64,000 nt of DNA. Source: Cheilinus undulatus (Eukaryota; Chordata; Actinopteri; Labriformes; Labridae). Location of the stretch: assembly GCF_018320785.1 (NCBI RefSeq), contig NC_054884.1, forward strand, positions 25,483,667 to 25,547,666, in the 5' to 3' direction. The notes beneath the pieces are model-generated. The model ran no database searches, was not told where the DNA came from, and saw only the letters and a list, made by a program, of their open reading frames with translations. Positions 10,501 through 22,500 of this stretch are shown in pieces. Position 1 is the stretch's first letter, and the number at the start of each line of letters is the position of its first letter. Both the position numbers and the translations under genes were made by a program.

Positions 10501-13500
10501 GTTTTACATATTAGTTAGTTATCAGTATACTTAAATCTAGAATATTTCATGAACCACAGCAGGTTAAACTTGTTAATCACATAGTGAGGTTTTAGAGTTC
10601 CCTTTTGTTCGCAGGCTTTCAGAAACAATCGTTTAAGAGGTACATATTTGCAAATTTCTTACACCAGTTTCTATGAGTTTCACCCATGTTTATCCAAAAT
10701 TTTCCTCACCTTGAAAACGCGTGTATCCTAATGTTTCCCCACGGAAACTTTTGTAGTATTTCACTCCGTAGACTATGATGGGTCTCCGAAGAATGTGTGC
10801 GAGAACGAAAATGTGGGTCTGCTCCAGGCTGGCCCCAGGCTGAGAAGAGGACAAAAGAAACACCAAGATGAAACATTATACAGTAGTTGTACTTGTATTG
10901 ACTTCCCCATAGTATTACAGTCAATATTAAAAGATCTAAAAATAGTGAACAGGGCTGTGGAGTGGAGTACTGTGATCATGTTGCCAACAGAGTGTCTTTC
11001 ACACTGTGACGCTTTGAATATGACTGCATGATACCTTCTCTATTCCTCTAATAAAGCTGACAGATTTTAAATATACTACAGCTGCAACAACTCTCTTGTG
11101 TTAAAGAGGGTTCAAAGTCATTCACTCTTATTGGACAGGATACAAAAGGTGGACCTTATCCTTTGGATCTCTCTAGTACAGTCAAAGCCTGAGACAAGGT
11201 TGTCACATGGTAGCTTTGGTTGTGTTTGTTTGTACTGCCTGTGGAGTGGCGCTCTGAGCTCAATGCCCATAATCCTGAGGTCACATGTTGGGAAGGAGTG
11301 CAACTTCAGCAGGCATGCCAGCCAAGCAGATGAGCTGTCTGTCAATCTACAACTCATCTTAGAGGATTTACGATTATTGCTTATGTCCTCCCTGTCATTC
11401 ACACATGGTACACCTTGCGTAGTAAGTGCATCTTTTCCAACTGTGTCTCCTGAGTCTGAGGTCACTGAAACTCAATCCACATTTAAGTTAATAAATAACT
11501 TCCAAAGGGCAGTGAGGATACATAATAAGTATTTTTGCATTTATGGGTGTGTATATATTTGAATGTGAGTGAGCTGACAGTGGATGACCCCAGCTGTTGG
11601 ACTCTTTCCATCTGTGTATAAGGGTTAAAATGCATAAACCACATGTGAAATGCACCTCATCCATGCTGTTTATTTCATTTCATTTCAGAGAATGATGCTA
11701 TAGATTGGGGCTTGTGAAAACTGAAGTGAAAGGACATGACAGAAATGTAAATCAATATCCATGAGGAAATCCCAACCCCGGCAACAGCTGCTGTGAGCTT
11801 ATAGCGAGTGAAATAGAGATTTGACCTTGAGTGGGGTTGTGAACCCATGTGTTATGTTCTCATGCTCTGCTAGAAAGCAAATAAGGACGTGCATACAGTC
11901 TATTAAGAAAGTATTCAGACCCCATTCTCTTTGTTCAATTTTGTTGTAGACTGATACAACTGCTTAAATTCTCTGTTTTCTTATTAATCTACGATCAGTA
12001 CCCCATAATGACGAGGTGAAAACAGAACTTTTTGCAAATTCATTAAAAATAAAAAACTGAAATATCACATTGACATAAGCATTTAGACCTTTTACAACGA
12101 GACTTTAAATTTAGCACAACATAACAACATTGAAAAAGTAAAGGGGGTCTGAATACTTTCTGAATGCACTGTTGAGTAAGCACCAAATAAAGCCAGTGTA
12201 GTTGAAATTCTGCAGAGAGTAATCATAAGCTACTTTCACACTGCCTCTCTTTTCCGTGTCCGTTACGCCTTCATTCCGCAACGCCATTCTGTATGAAAGC
12301 AATGGGGGGTCGATCTCGCCCCACTTTCTGATCCAGATCGAGAGGTAGTATCAGAGCCGTAACAGACTTTTCCGCAACTAGTGTAAAAGGACATCACGGC
12401 ATTCCGCAACGGCAAGTATGCTGCTGTCTCCATAAACGGGAGTTTTAAAAACCAGCACGGTTTAATCGAGTGGCATTTCATCGGAGAAAACAACAGCAGA
12501 TAAAACAAAGAATGATGTGGATTAACTGGAGAGACTGTGAGGTTAGAGAGCTGATCACACTCTGTACAGGAGAGGAGAGAGCAGACATATCTCTGCTCAC
12601 AGCAGCATCTGAAAAGTTCCATGATGTGTTCAAGTGAGCTCGGTACTCTTAAGTTTCTGACCTCTGACGTAAATATGTGCTCTGTGACACTGCTTAAAGT
12701 CGGACCTCCAACTCAGAAACATGGAGGAAAAAAGTCTATTGGATCTAATCGATAGGATGCCTTTAACATGAGAAGAAAGATGTTTTCATGCAAAAGCATA
12801 AAGGAGAAATAAAACCACCGAGTTTCCCTCTCCAAACCCAAAAGAGAAACTGGGATGAATGGTCTTTTTGTGGTGGGATGAGAAGAGAACATGGGAATTT
12901 TTCTGCAATTTGAAATATATCTTATCGTATGTAATACATTTCTAGAAATTTTTTCCATCATATCAAATTATAACATAACATGTTATCGTTTATTATTGTA
13001 AGTAATCGTATCTTATTTTTATCACAGGATTTATCCAAATTTTCATGTTCAGAGTCTGCCTTTTTTGCTGGGAAAGTGCAACCATTAATGTATCTAATTC
13101 CTAAGTTCACATGCTGTCTTGTACAGATTGAACACACCACAATCCGCTATGTTTTTTTTTCCTTTTTTTATGCTGTTCAATTGACTGTGAACCAGGGGGA
13201 AAGTATGGCAACTGGAACCACAAGATTACCTGGCTGGCCAAAGACAAAATGAATGCCCAGTCCTCCTGCCACTGCTCCTCTCTGAGGGAGAAATGCAAAC
13301 CGAAGCTCTGCGAGTACCACGACTCCCACTCTTTCCAGCGAGTGTAAAACCTGAAAGAAATAACTCATATTAGACTACTCTCAACGCTTACTTGAAGCAC
13401 TTTTGGACTATTGTTACACTGCTTTTATTGCAGTAGTTACTACTTGTGAACACTTTTTATTTGAGGCGTACTCCAACTTAACATGAAGCTTTAACGTGAA

Positions 13501-16500
13501 GTTCTAAAAAGTCTGAATTCTGCCGACTCATTACATTTCATGCGGAGTAAAAGGAAATCTTATAAAATGAAGGACATCAAACACATACTTACTGCAATAC
13601 AAATAAAAAGGGAACAACTCTGTTACATCTTACCTTTAATAAGTAACCAAAGCTCTTGTATTTGATTGTGTAAAGTATGCATATTTCCTGATATAATGCT
13701 TGTATACAGAGCAACCTAGGAAAATATTTCAAACTAATGAACAGCCAGCAGGGTATGACAGCAAAGGCAGTCCACTTGGAAACATTTTTCAAATCATCAT
13801 GAAATTTTTATAACATCTATGAAAAGCAGGTCAAGCAATTACTACACTGAGAGCTAAGCAAGGAAGTGTAACAAAATCTTTGAGTTAAATATGTTTTCAT
13901 CATCAGGTCATGGGGTGAGCAACAACTTTCGTGCTTGTAAGTAAAATTTAAGAAACTCCTACTTTTGTTGTATTTGTATGTCACTATGCAGATGATGCAC
14001 TGCTTTTTGCCTAAATAAGTGTTTTTTTTATGCAAATAAGACACTGATCTGTGTCTGAAAGTATCCTTTTATGCAGATGACAAACTCATCTGTATCTTAA
14101 TGTGTTTATACACAGATGACACACCTATCTGTATGTTTTTTTTTTGAAGATGATACACTGATGTGTCTAAAATCTTTGCTCCACATATCTGTATTTCAAC
14201 ATGGCTTCTATTCAGATGGCATACTGATCAGTAACTAAATGCATTTTTCACATAGTTGACTTCCTGTCCTGTGCAAGTGTGTGAAATTTCTACAGGACAA
14301 AAAAAAAGGAAAGGTGTCACAATCACTTCTGTTTTTTTAATTAATAAAGGGTGTTAGCATTTAAGTCTTTATTTACTGTCTCACCAATGAGAGCAGTCGT
14401 GCAGGCTATCATGAAGGGTCTTGCGGAGAACAGAGTCCTTGTCGTAGATGCCCCAAGTAGCCTGCAGAACAGAGTCCAACAGACAGTCTCCGGCAGTGCG
14501 GTTCCATAAGGCATACAGACGACTGTCCAGGCGTGTGCCAAGCTCCAGTGACCAGTTGATAACTGGAGACTCCTCTTCTAACTCTACAGACAGACAAACA
14601 GAGAGACATTTTAAATATAGTGTGTGTTGGAGAGAATTACACTGCTATTATCACAGATAGTGGAGTTAAAATAAAGGCACACATATATCAGTCAATAATA
14701 TTGATTTATTTTGGCTTCTTGCCAATATCTACCCCGTGGTTAGGTGGAAATAGTAAAATAGATAAGCCATGTGAATTTGAATAGGGTCTATCTTGAGCTT
14801 TATGGAAAAGGATATGATCATTTTATATCGAACCAACAAGGCATTTAAGTATCGATCCGTGTTAATGTCTAGCGCCCACCCCTGTCTTCACACATGTATT
14901 TGTAAGATCTTCCACCTCCTGCCTTCGTTGACCTAACATGAAAGAAGCTTTTGTACCTTTCTGCACATCTCGATCCAACACCTCATCAAACAGCTTCTCT
15001 TGGACTGCAGGCGGCAAATCTTCAATATCTGCAAAGACACAGGGATAAGATATCATATTTGTGTTCTCTTTATAAACTAGCACTGGGAGCAACAGAAACA
15101 CTACAGTAATGACACACAGAGGGGACGTTCTTTGCAATTCCATTCATTGGCTGACATTTTGTCAATGGCAAACTGTAAACACAAGCTCTGTACAGCATGA
15201 TGTGTTTCTGTGTGTATTGAACTGTGCATACACAAAGCCAGAACACTGGTGGCTATTCTCTGGCTCAATAGTGAATGGCAGGCTCTTTGTTTGATAGAGA
15301 GAGAGAGAAACAGAGGGGGAGCGTCCTGAAGCTGGCCTCAGGCCAAATTCAGTCTGCAGTGAAATGCATGGCATAATGTCATAAAAAAAAAAAAAAAAGA
15401 AAGAAAGAAATCTATCAGTGAAGCCTGCGTAATCTTTCATCCCGACGGCACTGCCAGCTCTAAATCTGAACACAGCTGGTAGCTCTGAAAAGAAAAGAGG
15501 ATGTCATCTGAAGACATGATGCCACAGGGACGAGACAGTCAGTTGCTGTTTCTCTGAGCAATGCTGCAAAACAAGGTTAGTTGTCATTCTTCCAATGCTC
15601 AAGTGAGAGGGGGGAAACATCAGCCCTTACTAATCCATGATCCCACAATGGAGTGCTGTACTTCTAGACAATCTAGAGAAAGTCTTTAGATGTGCAAGAA
15701 AATAAGGCCTCACAAGGAGCCCTTAATTATTTCAGCATATGTTTCATGCTATTCTTTCAGAGTACAGGTGCTCTGCAGCATCTTTTATAAAGGACCCCAA
15801 AAAGATCATGTGTTAATACAGTTTGGTGCACTGATATTTAATTGTAGGTGTTTATTTAGTCTCGTGTGTATAATAAAAACAAAAACTTAAAAGGATAAGA
15901 TCATTATGATGTTCTGGGTACCTGCAGGGAGGGTAAATGTGACCAGGTCAGTGAGGAAGTAACAGGCGAAATCTCCTTTGCGTTGATGTAGTGAGGCTGC
16001 GATCTCTCTGCGGATCTGCTCCGTCAGCTCAGGACAAACCAGAGAGGGGATGCACTTAGCTGCCTGCTGATTAACCTTTGAAAAGCACACAAATGAATCA
16101 AAAGTTGAAGGTAAATACACCAACACTGGCATGCTCCATGACTTGTGAAAATATTTTTGCAAGTGTTTAATCGTTTCTTGTGGAATATAAGCCTTACAGT
16201 GCATTTTAATTTTGTTACAAAGTGAGAGATTTTTGGTCGAGTTAGATCATTTACATTGATTCAGGCATGAAACTGCACTATTCATTTTCTGAAAGAACTG
16301 TTCTTCAGTTCAGTAATGGCAGAAGAATTACCATAATACAGTAATTGTTTCTAAGCCATCCTACTGATATACAATCAGTTGCCAGTTTTACTAATATCAA
16401 TTAAAGCAAACTAACATTACAGCCTTATTGTACTTCCAAATTCCTGTCAAAAGTGTTTTTTCCAAAGTTGTTTACAAAGAGGTTTTGAATCAAACAGTCA

Positions 16501-19500
16501 TTACTGAGTTTCTCTTAAATAGGCTGATTTAGTCTTGAGACTGTGAAGTGTTTAAAGATGACTGGGTCTACCCTTGTTTCTTTTTGAATGCCTAAAATAG
16601 TGACCACCTGATGCATGAAACCAAATTACCATATAAAACTCAAAAAGTGTTTTTTATTAAAGATAACATCCAGCAAAATCCACTGAAGAGGCCATCTATG
16701 ACTTCAAACCTCAGCTCAACCCTCTCTGGGCCTCTCCTAATCGTCACTCGCCCTCCTTGCAAACCGCAGCAGCTCTGTGGCATCACGTCCATTAGAAACC
16801 AGTGAGAGGACTGCAGCCAGGCTAATCCTCCACCTAATCCTCACAGTGCACTTCGGCTGTAATTATAGGCATCACGGGCATCTGCTATATATCCTCTACT
16901 TTGGCACAGAACAATCATAGACTGATGTGGGTTACAAGGAATAAAGTACAGAACAGCATCAAAGTTACTGGAACATTTTTGGCATTTTTTTTGTGTAAAA
17001 TAATTCATATTATTGTAAAGACGTTTAATGATGCAATCCTGAGAAAGAAAGTCACAAACTTCATACATGTTTAAAATATATTTGTATAGCTTTAATGTCA
17101 TTGGCGGTGAGAGGAAAACTCTATAAGCAGATGTACCTCTGTGAGCAGGATGGCTAGCATGTCCTGCCTCTGGAAGCGGATGGCCAGGTGCACCAAGGTG
17201 AAGCCGACGTCAAATGCAGAAGAGCGACTGAGGAGTTGCACCTCATCTGCAGTGAGCTGCCGGGCGATGTCGCCACCGGACGACTTGTAGGCTTCCACTG
17301 CCGCCAGGTCTCCCTCCACCACGCCTGCAGCAGGAGGGGAGGAAGGAAGGTCAGAAAATAGGAAACAAAAGCTGGAACTGAAATGTAAAAATGGATCAGT
17401 GGTGCCTAAGTTAAATGGTCTGGTTTCTTTTCCAGGAATTCATGTACAAAGTCTTCTAATGTTGCATGAAGGTAACACATTTTTACAATGTTTAATCTAA
17501 CCGTAAGGATGAAGTAAGAATACAAATTAAGAAGAAAATTGAACGTTTAACACATCATACATTTCATTTGCAAGCTTGGACATTTAACACTGCAGTAGGG
17601 TTAAACTTTGTCATGCTACTCATAAAAGCCCAGCATTATCAGTACCAGTTTTGGCACCACATTAATACAGAAAGAAGTCAAAGGCACCCAGATTTGGGTA
17701 AATTCTTGTTTTTAACTGTAACTTCAGACAGATTCATCCCTCTCCTACAAGTGTCTTGTGAAATAGATGGGGTTAAGGGACACGTCTGCAAAGAAAGCAA
17801 GGAAATTTTCTGAGTTGGTTATCCTGAAAGTTTCTAGAATATATCAGGATCTGAAAAGGACATATGCCTACCTTGATTTCACGTTTTTTTTTTGCAAACA
17901 GTTCAAAGGTAACACCCGCACACTGTCCAACTTGCAAAAAAGGATGTATTTATTTAAAACGTTTCGGTACTAGACCTTCATCAGGCAAACGTTTTTTTTT
18001 TTTGCCTCATGAGGTGTACCTAATTAAATGACAACTGGGTGTTGCTTTTGCAAGTGCTGTTGTTTCCTGTTTAAACACATCTGCAGGAAAATAAATTAAT
18101 GTGGAAAGACACGGGAATCCTTTTATAACTGGCTGATTCTTTATAAATGGATTAGACTGGCTTTTGGAGCAGCTCCAAATCCATGTCCTTGCTTGTAAAG
18201 CAAGATGTAACAGACAGCTTGCCATGTTCAATGAAAGAGCTACGGAAATAATCAAACTGAGCTAACACATCACACTGTTTGCAGTCACAACCAATTAATA
18301 TTAAAACCTGCAAGGAATTTACATAACAAATTCAACCAGAGGAAAAGAGTTTAAATATGCAAGAATGTTTCAGAGTGAACTGAGCTCTCTAGCGCTTGAC
18401 GTCAGCTTACTATTCAGATGACCTCTAGACGTAGCCACTAGCTAACCCAGTGTGAGAACAGTTGTCATCCTGTCAGGCTCCGACGCAGCAGAACAGACAG
18501 AGCAGTGTAGCTTTTTAGTGCAAAGCTATCAGAGAGCTGTGTCACACAGAGGACAGTCTGTGCAGATTAGCGTCCCGAATGTCATAGTCTCAACATCTGT
18601 TCTGACTGAAATGAGCAGCGGCTAGGTAGCACGGTGAACATGGAGTGCTGGTTAATTTTAATAGGCAGACTGGTGTGAGGATGTTCTTTCTGGCAGGGAA
18701 AGGGACGGTTACCTCGAGAGAATCTGGACTGGAACATGCCAATAACACCAAGTTTCTGTTTACACATGCTGGGTGATATTTTGCAAACACAGATACATAA
18801 ATAGATGCTCATGCTTTTGGCTGCAGAGATGCCTGTTCTTCAGGTGTATGAAAAAATAACACATTCAAGTTGCTAGGATTAGCCATAAGTTGTAGTGATC
18901 ACAATAAAACTTCAGTTTTTGCCCATGATAACCTTTTCTTTAAAGCACCAGCATTACAAGCGAGATGCAAGCGTTTTATATCAAAACACAATAGTGAATT
19001 GAAAAGATTCTTTTAGTGATTCAGCCTCTGTTGCTGAGGTGATTTCTATGTTTGATCTTTTGTCAGCCATGCACCTGTTTGGCTGTGAAAGCAGCAAAAG
19101 CAAACAGAGAGTTCACTCTAAACGAGAGAACACAGTGCATAATAACAACAGCAGGGTTTTTTCTAATAGCCTTAGGATTAATACAACATGAACCCAATGA
19201 CTGCAGATCAATTCAAGCTTAAAAAAACATTGTAGAAACCTTTTCCCTCTCAACTTTTTCTACTTTAATGTGTCCAATTTGCAAGAGAATTCCTGCTCAT
19301 TTAGAAGAAGATTATTTGCGGATATATCGATATCAACAAAATTAATGCGATTTAAAAATAGCTTTAAAATGCTTTAAAATGTTAACTCTTCTAATCCAAA
19401 GACAATTTTTGCAACTTTTGGTCCACCTATATTTTGAATGCAAAAATGTATTTGGAATCTCGACTGTTTTGAGCACAATCAAGTTTTAGATATCTATTTT

Positions 19501-22500
19501 TCAGGGCAAACTAGACTATCAGAGTATGTGTGCTGCAAGGATGCAGAGGAATGTATCAAAAGTTGCATGTCAGAAAGACCAAGTAAATTAAAAAAAAAAA
19601 AAAAAAAAAAACAGAAATTGAAACTCACTGAACTAAATCAACAATTAACAACTTTTCAGATCTTCATTACGCTCCCAAAGGCCTGGCCTATCAGAAGAAA
19701 ATATATAACTTTCACACAATAGGAACCATCACTTTCATTTCGCTCTGTAAAAACCAATCCACAATTTGTGTTCATGTGCATAAAATGCCCATGACTCCAA
19801 ATTTAGGAACGCAAATGTCCTCCTTTCCTTGTTTGGGCTATTTTCCAAACTGGCAGATTATGCTCTTTACCCTTGTTTATCTTTGGCTAGCACTGATTGG
19901 CTGCTACAACCAAGAGAACAATAGAATAAAAAAATTGGAGCTTCCTGATTGACTGATAGACAAGTTGTCAAGAAGGACTGATTGCAAAACTGCCAGGTTT
20001 TGTGAAAATTTGATAAAACAGTCACATTATAATGGATTTGGCAGTGTGGATTTGTAGTATCAAAGCTCTGATAAACACCTCGCTTCACACCTGGATTGAA
20101 AATGTTCTAACCTGCACGCCACATCTGGAAAACCTTCCATAGACAGAGTTTGGGAAAGGGCACAGCCTTTGAAAGGGTGAGCATGATTGGATGAAAATTC
20201 TGTCTGTCACATCTTTACGAGGCCAATCAGAGCAACAAAACACGTGACAACGTAGCCCCAAACCGAGGGGTAAACTCCATAGAGCTGCATAATGCTAACC
20301 ATGGCGACAGTAGACATACTATAGGAGTGCACGACTTTCGTCATTTCTGAAAAGAAAACAACCTAATGCTGATCTTTGTTCCTCTTTTAAAGAAGAAATG
20401 ACGTCAAGTTCTGATAAAACCAACGCTTTAGCAGCATCCACGCTAATATCTTCCGCCATAATTGCACCGGCCTCTTCTCGCTGTTTGCATACGTCACGAC
20501 CCTGCCGCGCTCGAAAGTACTGCCCCCTGTCACTGATTGGTCCTGTCACTTTCTAACCGGGCCTAAATGGTTCAGATGGGAACTTTGCAAGATGGATTTG
20601 CCAGTAAGAAACACGGAAATGGGGGTATCCATCTGCTTTGCGAAGTTAAAAATGTTCTGGACAGGACAGAAATGCCAGAAACTGTCTGTAGGTTGGCAAA
20701 AAAGTAGATTCCAGTCAAAATGTACGTCAGTGAGATCCATCTCATGGTTCCTGAGATATTGTAAACAATGCATGCAGTACTGTTGGGGATCGCTGATGAT
20801 CCAGCTGGGCATGGAGGGTTATTGAGGACTTATACACAGCTTTAAACACACAGCTTACACACAGCAGATGCTGTAAGGAGCAGATGTGGCCATAAGGATG
20901 TAATCTGATAATCTAAATACATAAACACAGGTATTCCTTCAGAAAGAATTTGGGGTTCAGTCTCTTGACAAGGGACACTAACATTGGAAAGGTGCCTCTT
21001 CTTACCATTCCAGTAAGAACTGGGAATTTTGAACTGAGGCGTGATACAGGTAAGAATCAAACAATGTTGATAGCCGTTTTTTAACAAAACAACAAAAATA
21101 GAAGTCCTAAGCCCCCAGTATTGGGTCATTTCTTGTTTTAAATTAACAAAAACTGTGGGGAACTCCTCCACACAGTCTAAAGTGCACCAAGGCATTGGTA
21201 CAGTTTCAGTACCAGTCATTATCAATATGTTTGTGCGCTTCAGACAGTCCTCTCCAACTTCCCTTTCTAACATTTGGTTAAGAATGTGTGTAGTGTTCAA
21301 AGCTCTAGTATGTTTATTACCATCCATCTTTAAATAACAGCAACTGCAACATTTAAAAATGTGGCACTGCAAAGTATCAAAGTGTCAGAGCTGATAAATG
21401 TACTAACTTTCTGGTTGAAGAACACCAGAAAGGGTGTGACCCATGCAGCTATTTGAGAAATTTACTTAATCACTCCTTTATAAACACACACAAACATGGT
21501 TAAAAATAGTTGCCAAACATGTCTACCCTCTGATGTTCCTATTTTAGGCAGGATTTTGTAGTCATGAGTGGATGACATTCCACTGAGCCGATTAGATAAA
21601 AAATTCAGCTGATCAACAACATCACTTCCAGTGCTTTTAGGCAAAGAAACACAGCTTCTCCACAAAGTTTTGCTTGTGATCACATTAATCAAATAAAGTG
21701 TAAAAAACATCATCATGAGCAACATCAACTGTAGCTTAGTGTGCTCAGCTCATACAGGAAAAACATTATCCGCCTCTGAAAGTCTCGCCGGTTTTAGTCT
21801 TTGAGGGAAACAAAAGAACAATATTACACAAACAGAGCCTACTTCCTTTTGTGGGAGAGTAGAATCAAATAGGATCAAATACAGAGCTTTGGGAAAACAT
21901 TAGACAAGAAATGTGGGAAAACGGTAAAGCAAAGTGAGATCAAGTTGTGAGACCTGAGGAAGTGCTTAGCTTTGCTGTAATGTGCTGCTGCGACTCAGGC
22001 ACTTCCTCCACTGACAAACCCTTTCAAGAGCTCAACTGTAGCACAAGCAGTTTAACTGAAAAAGGCAGGGACAAAAAATAGGCAAAATGGTATTTGGGAT
22101 TAAGTAAAAAGATTGAAAATGTTAATATCAGGCAGATACAGGTCTATCTGTGACCTAAGAGGGATGTTGTCTACTCCAAAACAACAAGCTGCAGAGGGCA
22201 GTCAGTGCAAAGGTCAAGAGGACACAGATCATGTGCTGCCTCCATGCCTTTTTTTCGTTTTTTTTTTTTTGCTATTTTTTTTGTTGACGGGTGTTCATGT
22301 CTTGTCAAGGCTATTTTTGCCTCCTCAGGGGCCCCTGCTCAGCACATAAGCACCTCTGTTTACAGGCTCTGTTGACAGCGCGCCAGGAGAGCCTGTGGTC
22401 CACGGACTCCACTCTTGCTGCGCTGGCCAGACGGCCCATTCATCCCCACCGGCTGGGAAGCACTCACACCCTCTCACTTTCTCAAAGACACTCTCAGTGG

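Larger units (their letters stand above)
10840..13229 (-). other. zranb1: zranb1 intron 7
   Basis: A 2.4 kb intron holding the Tc1-type MITE (11896-12172) and the foldback element near 12.2-12.4 kb. The rest is AT-rich with no supported gene. Confidence 0.6.

Noticed and set aside
11098..11562. 154-codon plus-strand frame in zranb1 intron 7
   Set aside because: No recognisable domain, low-complexity hydrophobic composition and an opposing frame of similar length.
20546..20812. 88-codon minus-strand frame and its 77-codon plus-strand counterpart
   Set aside because: They run across the right edge of the helicase-derived element into unrelated sequence and match nothing recognised.
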